NCBI GenBank assembly: GCA_002794785.1
Contig: NBBA01000020.1
Span: 639,054-703,053, forward strand
From: Coniferiporia sulphurascens
Taxonomy: Eukaryota; Basidiomycota; Agaricomycetes; Hymenochaetales; Hymenochaetaceae
Direction of reading: 5' to 3'
DNA length: 64,000 nt
Position 1 is the stretch's first letter; the number at the start of each line of letters is the position of its first letter. Shown piece after piece: positions 13,025-25,650 of this stretch. A program made the position numbers and the translations under genes. The notes beneath the pieces are model-generated. The model was given only the letters and a program-made list of their open reading frames with translations. It was not told where the DNA came from and made no database searches.

Positions 13025-14715
13025 GGTCGTCCTCGCCGCTACGATGGAGAGCGCAGGCAGAGCAGCGGTAGCCGTAGTTGTCGCCGTGGTTGCTGATGGG
13101 GGTGCAGTCGTTGTAGCGGTCGTCGTGGTTGAAGATGGTAGTGGTGATGCTGCGGACGATGTTCGTGGTAGTGGGAGAGAGAGGGAGAGACGGAGGAGCG
13201 TAAACGGAAGCGGATGATGGGTGTGTGTTGATGATTACAGGTGGCACACGTTATGGGCCCTCGCTTTACGACAGAATAGGGAAGCGAAAACCAAAAAGGA
13301 AAAAAGCAGCAATTAAGCCGGCGTGGAAAAATAAATGGGGGCAATAAACTTGCAGGAGCAGGGAAAGCAGGTAATCGGGAAATCGCGGCGCAAAGCCAGA
13401 CGAAAGAAAAAGAAAAGAAAAAGAGGCGAGGGGGCAAGGGAAAGGGTGCCGGGGAAGGAGAGAGGGGGGGAGAACAGGATGGTTCTCAGGGAAGCGTAAG
13501 CCTTATATAAGAGCGCGTCGTCGAGGCGATGAAGTCATCAACAGCGCAGGCACGCCCTCCGTCGCCTCGTTCGAGATCGGCGCTTTCCCTCGTAAGCAAT
13601 CACGTAAGCGAGCCCCGGGTCCCTTCCTTCTGATACCCCAGACACCGCGCATCATGATCTTCTCCAGCAGTCCCGGCCCCGCCGGCTTTTCCCCGTTTTA
13701 GAACGTCGGCCGGCCTATCACCCCGACTAACCGCGCCCATTTCCTCCTGCGCGTCCCAGGATCAAGATCGACTAGGCAGCCGACCGACACGCCCACAACC
13801 TTGAGCGCGCTGACCGACTTCTTCTCATCATCCAAGCCGGACGCCGAGCGCGGCTGCTAAAAAAACTGCCAATTAGAAGACGAACTTACACCAACATTCA
13901 GTAGATCCCACGCGCCCACCCCGAGCGCACACATCACAGATCCGGCCGGCCCAGGTGCTGCGGAGACAAAGCCCAGAGTGCGGGCTACTTTAAGATGCGC
14001 CCGAGTCCTGGCGTTACCACCGCTAATTATTTACGGTATGCGTTTTACTTTACCACACTGTACAAAACTCCCCGGGTATCGCGGGATGCGGCGTCGCACA
14101 CCCCCACCTAATTTATCAGGAAGGAAGGGAAAGAGCCAGATCCATGAAATAAGTAAACCCCGATACGTCACTTCTCTTTACGTCACATACCAACAAAAAC
14201 GCCACCGGCGATCACCAAGTGATCACCAGCCCGCCACCGGCAGCACCCATCAAAAAAAGAAAAAGAAAAAACTCCGTCCATTCTTACCGTCGAAAAAAAA
14301 ACTTCCAATTTCCTAAAAACAGAAAGGGGAGATTCAGACACCTTGAGTCTAGCTAAATCGTCGTTTCGAACAAGCTTAAGGGGACTTTAAAAAGGAAGTA
14401 GGGAAGACCATCATGGTGATGACATGAACTATATATCAGCCACTTACGGTTTACCAGGCTATTACCATAAGCGGAACCCGCCTTGGTCCTTGGGTCCTTG
14501 GTCCTCGGCCTCATCCTCGGTCCTTGGCTCTGGGCATCGCCCTTCAAGTAAAAAGCCCAGCATTAATATTCCAAGTTACCGAGATGAATACACGCGTGAG
14601 GTATGGGACTCAGGGGTCGCCGGACGCCGAAACTGGTGCTTAAGTATCCGAGTCTGGACTCTGCCGCTGTGTACAGCCTGAGTAATTATGTGATCAACTT
14701 GAACGGGATACGGTT

Positions 14716-14763
14716 TACGGAATACGGAATACGGAATACGGAATACGGAGTACGGAGTACGGA
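14716..14763. repeat. 7-bp tandem repeat (TACGGAA)
   Basis: Six to seven head-to-tail copies of TACGGAA/TACGGAG, drifting at the right end. No frame is kept, so this is a simple repeat. Confidence 0.85.
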
Positions 14764-15538
14764 CCGTATCTGCATTTCTGATTTCAAGTCCTGTCCCTCA
14801 TAAACACAGGCCCGCGGTACTACCCACCGGCACCGATCGCGGCGACATACTGTACACGCAGACAGACTGCGGTGATGCAGTGATACCACACACTACGCGA
14901 GTAGCCTATATTCCAAATCAGTGCCGTGGTCCGGACCGTACACTGGCGACCCTAGCCAAGTCAAGTCAAGTCTGGCTCAACCCGCCCAACCAAACCAAAC
15001 CAAACAGCAGAACCGTAACCCACCCGCAGCAGTAAAATCCCCCCGCCTCCCCCTTGAGTATTTAGTTCCCTGTCGACTGCGCGTAATCGCTGCATACACC
15101 GCCCCTACGCATACGTGCTCTCAGACTCGATTCCAGGTACGCACACGCATACTCCTATTCATTCTCATACACCGCCCCCACCCACCCGGCCCGCCGCCGC
15201 CTCCTAGTACACACTGCGCAGCACGTCCTAGCTCTAGCCCCTCTCCCAGACACCCGGACGCAGGGCACAATCAATACATACATACACCCCACGCCACACC
15301 CCGTAGCCGCGCTGCATTCCCGCGAAACACAGCTACGGAATAAACAAATAAATAACCAAGGACGCTCTTATACTCACAGTAACAGGTAACAGGGTACTGT
15401 ACCGTGCCCCAGGCCCGCCTTACTAAGCACAGACCCAAACCCCCTATTTCACTGCCAGCCGAGGAACACACTGATAGAGCTGAGAGTTCACTTGAAACAA
15501 AAGCCGTACAGTTTACCCGGCTGATTTTTCAACTCGCC

Positions 15539-15613
15539 GGGGGGGAATGGGGGAGGGGGGATAGAAATGGGGAGGGGGATAGAAATGGGGATGGGGATGA
15601 AAATGGGGATGGT
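15539..15613 (+). repeat. G-rich minisatellite
   Basis: Runs of four to six G alternate with ATAGAAAT or ATGAAAAT in imperfect units of about 12-18 bases. The plus strand has enough G runs to fold into a G-quadruplex; that is inference. Confidence 0.75.
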
Positions 15614-16734
15614 ATCGGCGATACAATCACATACAGGCACATACTGTACATAGTGTACATTGTACATGTACACACTCTCGTTTAATCTAACGGACAGTAA
15701 CGATACATTTCTCCTTCGCCGGCTGATAGAATGCGCTGTACATCCGTCATTCGTACACCATGTGATGCCATACAGCAGGCGCTGGAGATCCGAGTCGATC
15801 CGCACAACTTGAAAATGCAAGATCAACATACAGTGTATCTACATACTTACTGTACTTACTCCTGTTTTGTCCCCTTGCCGAAATCTGAATCACACCGGCG
15901 CGAGAAAAAAATTGAATATGAAAAGATGTAGTATCGAGTGGCGGCCCGCGGCCAGGGGTGTACATGTACATGTATGTATACACTTACCTTAGAGGTACAA
16001 TAAGGTAAATGCATTCAGCCTCTTGTATTCAGTTACAAATTACAATACAATACAATACAGTAGAGCGCTGATCATAAGTATTAATACTGTATTCACTATA
16101 CATCCGAATCCCGTCGCCGAGACTTCCTTCCCTGTCAACCGGCAGGTCTTTTTCCATGTGAAGGTAAAGAACGAAAGAATGTCGTACATGTACATACCCG
16201 GATCAATCACATCGGATTTCGGAGGTATTAATACGCATATTCTCAGAAGAAGAAAACAAAGAAGGAAGAGAGAGGCAAATGGCAAATGGCGGAGGAGAGA
16301 AGGGAGAGGGAAAAGTGAAGACAGGATCACAGGACCGCCAAACAGCCGAAAATGCACAGAGCACTAGCATACCAATCAAATAAAACAAACGACACTCTGT
16401 ACAGGTGGACTCGGATGTAAAAAGTTACAGACCGAGCAAAAGAGGAAGGAGATCAAGCACCCCCATTCAAGTTTATTTAATGAGCTTAAACATAGCTGCA
16501 GCTTGTGGATAGACATATCAATATATTCTAACGCTAATTGTAAGGTCCTCGGACCATCCTCCTATACCAAGTTGAGTTGTTCGCAGTAGAAAAGGAGTTT
16601 GATGCACAGTATGAACCTCCTTCCTTTTTCGGCCGGCCCATAACATTGTAAGTACCAAACCCTAATCTCACACAGGTCAAGTACCCGGCAGCTAAGCGGG
16701 CCGTCGGCCGGCCGGCACGAACTCGGACTCGAAA

Positions 16735-16756
16735 CCAAAACCAAAACCAAAACCAA
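16735..16756. repeat. CCAAAA tandem repeat
   Basis: Four near-perfect CCAAAA units in tandem. Simple repeat in non-coding DNA. Confidence 0.75.
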
Positions 16757-16893
16757 GACTAAACAATAAACCCGAATGAAAGAACCGACGGAACTTGTGT
16801 TTAATGAAAGAGCGAAAGGAGGGGTACCAGGAGGCACTAAGGGTGTTACGAGCCACGGCACACGGACGGTGACGGCACAACACCAAACGCTAA

Positions 16894-16933
16894 TATCGAA
16901 CATCGAACATCGAACATCGACATCGACATCGAT
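16894..16933. repeat. ATCGAAC / CATCGA tandem repeat
   Basis: Three 7-base ATCGAAC units run into three 6-base CATCGA units. Simple repeat in non-coding DNA. Confidence 0.75.
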
Positions 16934-19175
16934 ACTAGCTATAGAGTAGTAGTGACAGCAGCAGAAGTGTACTGCCTCGCACGCGTATACGTTGTCTATC
17001 AAGACCTTAACTCCATCAGCATCACCACCAGCACCAGAACCAGCACGAGCACGGACGCGCAGCTTCGGCCGCCATACTGCCACAGCAACGCGCAGCAAAC
17101 CCACGGAGCGAAAACCAATGCGATCGCAAAGTCATCGTACCACATATCGATCGCAAACCCACACGAAGAAGAGGACACGCCGTTCCTCGAGGTGTCATAA
17201 ACTTGCGAAAAAGCCGAGGACGGGCGGGCGTTTGTCGTCACAGCGTTGGGGGAGAACCCATGCACGTTGGGCCGTGTGTGCGCGTGTGGCACGATAAGCT
17301 TCAAGTTGTGCGGTACGCAGAAAAGCTGGAAAGCATTAGCGCTAGCGCTAGCGGTGCCCGGAACATACGCGGTCTCCAGGTCTGGTGAGATCGATAGGTT
17401 ATAGCCGAGCGCAGTACTCGCCCGTCTTTAATACCAGTAGCACAGCCCCCGAGTCAAATCTTAAGTCCAGCTGCACCTACCATTAATAAGGAAGGTGCGG
17501 AATGAAAAACAACGGATGACGTCGTGCCTTGCTGCACACGGGTCACAACGACGCACACGACCTTTGCAGTTAGTCTGCCGAGGGGTGCGGGAATCCGGAT
17601 CTACACGTCTGCTCTCGGCCTAGCGCGTGGGCAACCGGGACTCTCCCGCCCGGACGGGACGGGTGGGCACGGAGGGTAACCCCCCATGCAGCGCCGATCC
17701 GGTGGCAAGTGGTGACGTGCTCCTTCCAAGGATCGTCGTCATCGCCAATCGTGTGCCAGTTGTCAGCTGCCCGCCACCGCGGTGGCCATGACCGCCAAGT
17801 CTGTTCCGGCTCACACGAGGCGATCAGCCCGTCATCTCGTCGCCGTTCTCACACGCACGGGTACGATCCCAACCCGTACGCGTAGATCTGCCGGGCACAC
17901 ACGGACGAGGGTGTAGTCCCGAGATGGGTTCTAGTTCCGTACGGTGGCTCCGGGTGGCACGCCGGCGAGCTAAAGACACCGACGGCCAGTACTAGAACCA
18001 GCACTCAGGCTAACACGAGTTCGAGCTCGAGGTTCCCGGGGCCTGAGCTTCGTTCACATCCGATAGACACACGCGCATCGTCGTTAACGTCACCGATGCG
18101 TGTTCGAAGCCGAACCCCAAAGAAAAATGTGTGACGTACTTCTGCGTCCGGATGTATTTGCAGGTCACGAGCTACATTATTACTTACATTGTACGTACTT
18201 TGCTATAATTCTTGATAATTCACACTACCACCGGCAATCGGAGTCGGCGACGCTGATCAGGAGACCTGTCCATTCTAGATGAAACTGGTGACGAGTGGCT
18301 GCGCGGCGTAATGGTGACAGCGAGTGCTAGTGATCGACTGCGAATTCCAATCCCATTAATATATTATTCCCACTTGACGATCTTTGGCGACGTCTCCGTG
18401 GATATTAATATTGGTATTCTCTTTAATCACCCGCACCCACTTTTTTGATCCCGCAACAAAGACAGACCATATGACTGACACTGGTATCCCGACATTTAAA
18501 GACTGTACGACCTGGTTGTCCAGTGTCCATCGTGATATGGGCATCCGGACCTGAGTCAAAAAATCGACAGGGGGAATGTACAGTACGTACGTACGGTATG
18601 TATCCATGTGTCCATGTGTACTGTATACATCATGATATACCGTCCTGATCGGCTGCATAACTCTCCATGTACACACAAGGATCGTGGAAAATAAGAAAAT
18701 TCCTTGCGTCATCCCGCTCGGCCCCACCAGTACTCGTACTGGCACCTCCCTTATCTGCCGGCCCATGCATAACCCCAAAATCCGACGGGTAGCGTATCCA
18801 ATAGTCGCACCAAAAGTCAAGGTTCTTGTCAGTGGCTGACTCGATACTTAGTCATGATCACTAACCCGCCGAGTCGCCGACGCCCCCAACTTCAAGTTGA
18901 AGGACCGGGACCCGGATACACACAGGCACAGGCATGCCGCCAAAAATATATACCCCAACGCAAGCCCACATTAATATTATCAAGGAAACGGGTTCATCAT
19001 GATGATCCGAGTCTGGGTTGCCATTGCCGACCTTCAGACTTCAGTCGTCCTTTACTGTCAGTTCTCAGCCTCTCACTAGTGCTACTACGCACACCAAAAC
19101 GCACGGAACGCCTTTCAATCCAGACACAATATAATGATCAGATAATGTATACTTTTTGGGTCGGTTTTGATGTGG

Positions 19176-19247
19176 GGCCGCCTGGCGAAATGGTATCGCG
19201 TCTGACTACGAATCAGGAGATTGCAGGTTCGAGACCTGCGGTGGTCA
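19176..19247 (+). tRNA. tRNA-Arg(ACG): tRNA-Arg (anticodon ACG)
   Basis: All four arms fold by eye. The acceptor GGCCGCC pairs with GGTGGTC through two G-U pairs. The D stem is GCGA/TCGC, and the anticodon stem TCTGA/TCAGG holds the loop CTACGAA with ACG at 19,208-19,210. The variable loop is AGATT and the T arm GCAGG-TTCGAGA-CCTGC. The discriminator is A at 19,247 and there is no intron. ACG reads CGU, and CGC/CGA after deamination to inosine. Confidence 0.95.
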
Positions 19248-20134
19248 ATTGAGACAGAATCATATACAGTATTTTCCTCACCTTTTTCTTTCTTCTCCCT
19301 CTGTTCTTCTGTTTTGTATTTATTTCCTTCATGTTTTCCTTTCTTTTCCGGTTGGAGAGGTACTTGTCTTGTTTCCTTTTAGGTGGCATAACGGTCCCGT
19401 AGGCGAACGAAGCGAGCTCGATTGTGCAATGGAAATCCCCCCCCTTTATTTCTGGCCGGTAAACCCGATTCAGCCGTGTCGGATGGTCAGGAGTCGGAGG
19501 CTGAGCTTGGAGACTAGAATCCGGATATTAAAAAAATAAGAAAACAAAAGAATAGTCGCGATATACCTGACGGGCGCGCCAGTGCAGTCTTGTGCAGCGC
19601 CGTTTATCCCAAGAGGCGGAAATCCCGGGTCCGTGGATCGGAATTCGGGATTATCGTTTTAAATGACGCAGAAACTGCGCAGCTGGGATATTAATACACA
19701 GATACCTCATCATCCTTGTACTACTGTAGCTACCCTAACTGCAGGCAACAATTTGCACTTGATCGTCATTACATATTGAGGAGCGGAGCTTGGCGTAATA
19801 TCGGCAAGTCCCGAGCCTATGGGAAGGAACGCAATTAATTAATCAGCCTCTTTTTGACTGAATCAATATTACAGTAATGCCCGCTCTAAATTCCAGACCA
19901 CATCCAGACGTCCCGACATTACATTCTAATGCATCATATCGAAGACGGCATATGTTATTGTAGCACGGAAATACTCAGTCCCCATCTAGCCGAACCAATG
20001 GCTGAAACACGATGCTTAGATACTGTATCTCTCCGATCCGTGGAGTGCCAATAACTTGACTCGGAAAGCCTATCCGAGTCGCGGAAGAGAGGAACCCCCG
20101 CAGCAGCTGGCACCTGAGTGGTTTCTCATGTTTC
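19248..20134. other. intergenic between tRNA and UGT2
   Basis: No gene is recognised. The left end has a T-rich run after the tRNA (about 19,266-19,380) that could serve as Pol III terminator. The right end is the 3' flank of UGT2. Confidence 0.55.
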
Positions 20135-22268
20135 TCATGATGATGATGATGATGAAAGAATGTCGCTGATTTTTTTGATCTCTTGCCAGCAGGTACCATT
20201 GAGTTCCCAGCTCTTTGCGAGAGCGTTACGGAATCTCTGGGCGTTGGCTCGCTTGGTCCTTCCGTCTTCACCCGTTGCCTTCGTAAGGACGTCGATTAAC
20301 TCGCGTTTCACAGCCTCGACTGTACCCTGCGGTGTTCGGCCACCGAGACGGTGGATAGGGCCAAGACCGTTACCGGAGCGAACCTCGAACAGCTCGTATC
20401 CCATGTCATGTACTGAGGAGATGTTCGCGGCGTTGGTGGGCTGATCCACATCGAAAGGCCAGCCGATCCTATAATATATAAAAGAGCATCCCGTGAACAA
20501 CGGGTGACCCCACAGAGGTTTCGGCCGTGCTTACAGTGGCACGCCTTCCGAAAGCGATTCCATGACCGAGTTGTGGCCACAGTGTGATATGAACCAACCA
20601 CAAGCCTAGATTTTTCGGTTAGCGCACCCCAATCATACTAACATTTTAACCTCCCGGTGCACCTTGTGGCTTAGGATGTCGGTCTGAGGAAGCCATTTTG
20701 ACGAATATCCGAGCCCGGAGGATTCTATTCTTCCTTTTATATCGTCAGGGACAGAGGCAAACGAGGATGCGTAGCTGAAGAGCTGTGAATTATGGAGCGT
20801 ATCAGATGCCTATCCGAAGCCCGAAAGAGCTGAAGCTTACGAAAGGGATGCCGAGCTCGATCAACACATCCAGGGCTGCCCACACCTTTTCGGGTTCTGT
20901 CGTCCACCACGTAGACCCGAGCGAGAACTAGGCGGTGTGAGTCATAGGAGGCGTAAATGGGAAATGGCAGGATGCTCCTTACGTATACGACCGAGTTCAT
21001 GCCGTGTTTTTTTAAGGCGGCGTCGAGGAATGAGAGCACAGCAAGTGTCTCCGGCGAGCGGCATACTTCCTCTCTTTCGATGACGGGGAAGTCGAGCGGG
21101 GCTGGACAAATAACGGGTCTGTCGCCGAACCATTCTTTAAATGCCTCAATGGCGGGGGCTTCGAGGAGGGGAGTAGAGTTCATCACGGCGCCGTCGCATT
21201 CATTCAGAAATCTGAAATGGAGCATCCAATTATCGGAGCGTAGCTTTTATTCGGGAAAGTAACCTACCTGTGTGCCGGGGCGGATATGAATGCAATCGTC
21301 CTGTTTAAAATAGGCTAAGAACCTGGGTCAAGCTTGGTTTTCGGGAATTTTAGGGCTTGTGACGTACACGTTGGGCAGAATGTTCATAATCATACATGGG
21401 CGGGATGCCTGGGATATTGACGAGTTGCCCACTAACCCTACGGTAGATCTTTCTAATCGTGTTAGTTCGCCATCACACTGAATGAATGTCCGGTGGTTTA
21501 CTCTTTCAGCCTCTTCGTCGATGGCTTTCTCGTCTGTGTGTGTAATCGCATTCAGCTTCTCGAGAATATCTCCATCGCCACCGAGGTGTTTCGGCCCGAA
21601 TCGGAAGAGGGCAGCAGCGATGGAGGCCGATTGTAAAGCGTAAACTGGGACAGCTTTTCCGCTCAAAGCCCTTATTTCGAGCAGCGTATCATACAAATAT
21701 AACTGCGTCAAAGGGATAATGAATTAATTAGCACTACTGTATACCAAAAGGCAACATACGTCGAGAATTGCGAGTTGCGGAGCCTCGACACCATCATACA
21801 CGACGTCACTTCCCAAATATGCTGCGATAGGACTACCAGCTAAGAGCGTCTTGTATGATTTGATAAAGTTGGCTTTGAGAAGTCTGAGGTCGAATGGCAA
21901 TGGTGCACATTCTAAGCCAACGACTCTGCGCATGTCGCTCAGAACGTGCAGATGCACACAGTGCGAAGAAAAAAAATCGGCACCTAATCAAGCTTCGTAA
22001 ACCATCCTCGGACCCCGGGAGGAATTGGCTAGCGAGCTCGGCTACCATTTTATCAAAAAAGGGCAATGGGATCAGAATAGTCGCATGCACACGACGAAGG
22101 CGGACAAGTTTCGTGAAAAGTGCGCAGGCGGCTTTTGCATGGCCTATCGTTGAACAGTGTAAAGAAAACGCGTAAGCAATGGGTGAATAGCTCGGCTAGT
22201 AGCATACCCCATGATTGTAGTGTGAAGGCGATAACATGACCCCGAGGGCTATCGTCTTGAGTTTGCAT
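20135..22268 (-). CDS. UDP-glycosyltransferase (GT1 family), UGT2
   Basis: Tandem paralogue of UGT3 and UGT4, predicted to glycosylate a small molecule. Exons: complement of 20135-20468, 20535-20605, 20663-20782, 20841-20927, 20983-21211, 21268-21314, 21368-21448, 21502-21702, 21760-21925, 21984-22143, 22208-22268; 518 residues. The N-terminus reads MQTQDDSPRGHVIAFTLQSW followed by GH. The donor-binding box runs from ACGWFISHCGHNSVMESL through WPFDVDQPTNAANIS (about 385-425), with HCGHNS and the D-Q pair intact. Exon 7 is six bases shorter than in UGT3 and UGT4. The C-terminus carries five extra Ser residues made by a TCA microsatellite running into the stop codon. All introns are GT-AG, 52-66 bases. 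It is read toward the tRNA and has its own TATA element. Confidence 0.92.
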
Positions 22269-22323
22269 GGCAAAAGAAAGGACTGTACAGCCTTGAAATC
22301 TCCAACGTAGGGATGGGACCAGC

Positions 22324-22333
22324 GATTTATACC
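22324..22333 (-). promoter_or_regulatory. TATA element of UGT2
   Basis: Minus-strand GGTATAAATC, with its near end about 55 bases upstream of the UGT2 ATG. It matches the UGT3 and UGT4 elements in sequence and spacing. Confidence 0.6.
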
Positions 22334-22789
22334 AGAATGCATTATCCGCTTTCTCTCATCGGTCATAATTTTAAACGGGTGCCTGACCGTTGGTTCGTGA
22401 GAAGAGGAGAAAGCTTAGTTGTTCCATCACAACCGCACACATCACTCGCCAAGGTCCGTTTCGCTGATTGCCTCCTTGACTGAATACATTTTTTGTAATT
22501 GAGACGCAGATCAGAAGCAGAACAAGAAAAAGAGTACAGTCGGTCTTCCCAAACTCGACGGGGTGGGAAATAATAATATCGGCTAAAGGGCAGACCTTGT
22601 CTCAATTGAAAGCGGGTCTCGCCGACTTGTATTGGATTACTACGAAGTTTTACGGCAAGCGCAAAATTCATTGTATATACTGTCTTACGAAGTCGCTTAC
22701 AAGGTATAATCAGAACGTGTCTTCAAGCCAGAAACGCGGCCTCGTACGGTCGCGGTGAGAAATCAAAATTTCAACTTGAGGTTGGAATT

Positions 22790-22966
22790 GTAAGAAATCT
22801 TGAGGCGTGCCGTCGCAGCACGGGTCGGTCCTCCTCGATAAATGATTTCTTCGTGGCCGTTTTCGACCAAGAGCATACATGCAGCTAACTACGAGTAAAA
22901 CTTCACAGAGCGTGAGACGTAAATACCAAATGTAGTCGAATAGTCGAGATTACCAAATCATAATTC
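22790..22966. repeat. duplicated intergenic block, uninterrupted copy
   Basis: From TAAGAAATCTTGAGG to CCAAATCATAATTC this matches 34,291-34,636, with shared words such as GGGTCGGTCCTC, CATACATGCAGCTAACTACG and GAGACGTAAATACCAAATG. This copy lacks the 160-bp insertion present in the other, so it is the empty-site version. Confidence 0.8.
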
Positions 22967-23455
22967 TAACAGGAATTCGCCTTGAAAGGATACGACTTCG
23001 TATTGAGAGGATGGTAAGTAGTCGGTGGCTCACCAACAGGCCAATATTATGGCTACAGAAAATTGGCTGGTCACGCTGCTGGTCCTACTAGTAGACAGCC
23101 TAGGCGAGATGAAAACAAGACGGGATTGTGAGATCTCTATTGTTTTATATTTAGCGAACGCGGATCCTTTCAAAGGTCTAGAGTTGGCAATTTGAGCGTC
23201 CGCTGAAGTCTGACGCATCGAGCTGGGATACCTGCATCGTATATGACATTGTACGAACAGTGTCAAACACGTAGAACAGCACCATGTTAGAATGTAGTTT
23301 TAAATTCTCGACCAAATTTTAAAGACCCTGCCTGAAGGAACAGATAAATTTCACATTTACAATTAGACGGGTTCCAAGCTGTAAACTTCCTTCAAACATA
23401 TTTCAGAGGGTATATGTATATATGTATACTGTCACTAGATACCGTGAAAAACTCT

Positions 23456-25553
23456 TCAAGAAAGGACGTCAGCGATCCTCTTGACCTCTTGCCAGCAAAC
23501 GCCATCGGGCTCCCAGCCTTTTGCCATAGCGTCACGTAACCTCTGAGCATTAGCTCGCTTTACTTTTCCATCTTCACCCATCGCTTTCGCCAGGACATCC
23601 TTAAGCTCACGCCTCACGGCCTCTACTGTTCCCTCCAAAATACGATCACCAAGACGGTGTATGCGTCGAAGCCCGTCCCCTGAGCGGATCTCGAATAACT
23701 CGTAGCCTATATTTTGCACAAAGGAGATATTCGCAGCGTTCGTAGGCTGATCCACGCAGAAGGGCCAGCAGATCCTGAAATAAAATACCGCACCTATGTA
23801 AGGAAAAGGCCTTCAAAACAGGCTCATACGCTTACATGGGCACTCCCTCGGCAAGAGATTCCATGACTGAATTGTGACCGCAGTGTGATATAAACCATCC
23901 GCAAGCCTATATTCTTAGTCAGCGGACACATCTGCTTTCACTCGAGTCTGCAGCGTACCAGATGGCTTAAGATTTCGTTTTGAGGAAGCCATTTCGATGA
24001 ATACCCGACCCCCGAGGACTCTATCTTATTTTTAACATCATCGGGCATGGTGGCAAATGGCGATGCAAGGCTGAAGAGCTGTGTATACATATCAAATGCG
24101 TTAATTGTCTGGAACTAAAGGATACTAAGGACTCACAAAGGGGATATTAAGCTCAATTAGCACGTCCAGGGCTGTCCATACTTTCTCGGGTTCTGTTGTC
24201 CACCACGTAGTCCCGAACGAAAACTGGAGAGTGCCTGATAAGCAAAGGACGTAAGGCCGAAGGAAAGGTGAGATTGGCCCCTACGTATACTACCGAGTTA
24301 GCACCATGCTTTTCCAGTGCAGCGTCAAGGAACGTCAGCACAGAGAGAGTCTCCGATGAACTATTTGAATTATCCTTTTCCAGTTTGATAATGGGGAAAT
24401 CCAGTGGTCCTGGACAAATGATGGGTCGGTCACCGAACCACCGTTTAAATGCTTCGATAGCAGGTCCCTCGAGATGCGGTGTAGTATTCATCACAGCTCC
24501 ATCGCATTCGTTGAGAAGCCTGAGATTCGTGATTAGGCTTGTAGGAGTAAATGTTAGAAGACCTAACATGCCTGTATGCCGGAGCCGCCACAAGTGCGAT
24601 AGATTTGTCGACAATAAACTGAAGATTTTGTTAACGACTTCGGTAATTTGGGTGATCGTATACATACGTCTTGAGCATAATGTTCGTGATCGTACATTGG
24701 TGGAATTCCCGGGACGATAATGAGTTCGCCGTTGGCCCTAAAGAAGATCTAGAAAAGTGTTATTTCTGATTCACGTAGGACAGCGATTTAGAAAAGAACC
24801 CTTTGAGCTTCTACTTCTTTTTCCTTCTCATCTTCGCATGTGATAGCTTCCAGCTTCTTAAGAACATCACCACTACCACCAAACTGCTCTGGGCCGGAGA
24901 GAAGTAGAGCGGCGGCAGCGGAGGCCGACTGCAGGGCATATATCGGGACAGATTTTCCGCTCAGGGACCTTACTTCGTTCATAGTATCATATAGAAAGAA
25001 CTGCAGAAAGCGGATGTATAAGGCATAAGTTTCGTTATTGATAGAAAGATAACGTACGTCAAGGATTAAAAGTTGCGGAGGCTTAACACCGCTGTAGATA
25101 ATGTCGCCGTCCGGACGCGCTGCAACAGGTCCACTCGCTAATAGGGTCTTGTATGCTTCAACGAAGCTGGCATTGAGAAGAGTAAGATCGAGCGGCAAAG
25201 GTGCACATTCCAACCCAACGACCCTGTGCGTAGCCGATCAAGATCGAAGGAAATTCAAGATGCGAATAACAGCTACCTAATCAAACTTCGTAGATCATCT
25301 TCAGTTCCGGGGATGTATTGACGATCAACTTCCGCAGTCACTTTATTGAACAGCGGTAGTGGTATCAAAATAGTCGCGTAAACGCGACGAAGGCGAACAA
25401 GTTTCGTGAGAAGAGCACAAGCGGCTTTCGCGTGGCCTGTCCTCAAACAATGTAAGGAAAGTACGAAGCGCCGAATTTTCGAAACGGTATACCCCATGAC
25501 TGTATTGTGAAGGCGATGATATGACCTTGGGGGGTGTCGTTTTGATTACCCAT
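23456..25553 (-). CDS. UDP-glycosyltransferase (GT1 family), UGT3
   Basis: Middle gene of the tandem trio. Exons: complement of 23456-23774, 23836-23906, 23959-24078, 24137-24223, 24285-24519, 24572-24618, 24668-24748, 24800-25000, 25058-25223, 25277-25436, 25493-25553; 515 residues, every exon the same length as in UGT4. The start reads MGNQNDTPQGHIIAFTIQSW followed by GH. The donor box holds HCGHNSVMESL, then ICWPFCVDQPTNAANIS at about 411-427. The residue before V-D-Q is Cys where the other three have Asp. The intron after exon 6 starts with GC (AG|GCATGT) where the three paralogues have GT. Unless that donor is spliced as a GC-AG intron the gene would be broken; nothing else is damaged. 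Its upstream region is the landing site of the LINE. Confidence 0.88.
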
Positions 25554-25606
25554 AGGAAAGTAGAAGGATTGTCTGGGGTGTCTGAAATACGGGATGATGG
25601 ATCCAC

Positions 25607-25616
25607 GATTTATATC
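25607..25616 (-). promoter_or_regulatory. TATA element of UGT3
   Basis: Minus-strand GATATAAATC, with its near end about 54 bases upstream of the UGT3 ATG and identical to the UGT4 element. Confidence 0.6.
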
Positions 25617-25650
25617 AGAGTTGCCTTGCCGTCTTTTGTGAATGTTACGG

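Larger units (their letters stand above)
13025..19175. other. gene-poor region with short tandem repeats
   Basis: About 6 kb with no supported protein gene. The first few hundred bases are the 5' flank of factor A. Separate entries cover a 7-bp tandem array (14,716-14,763), a G-rich minisatellite (15,539-15,613) and CCAAAA and ATCGAAC arrays near 16.7-16.9 kb. A palindrome GCGCTAGCGCTAGCG-like stretch lies near 17,338-17,352. Open frames here are short and match nothing I know. Confidence 0.55.
22269..23455. other. UGT2-UGT3 intergenic region
   Basis: Holds the UGT2 promoter at the left and the UGT3 3' flank at the right. The middle contains a block (22,790-22,966) duplicated at 34,291-34,636. 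No gene is recognised. Confidence 0.6.
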
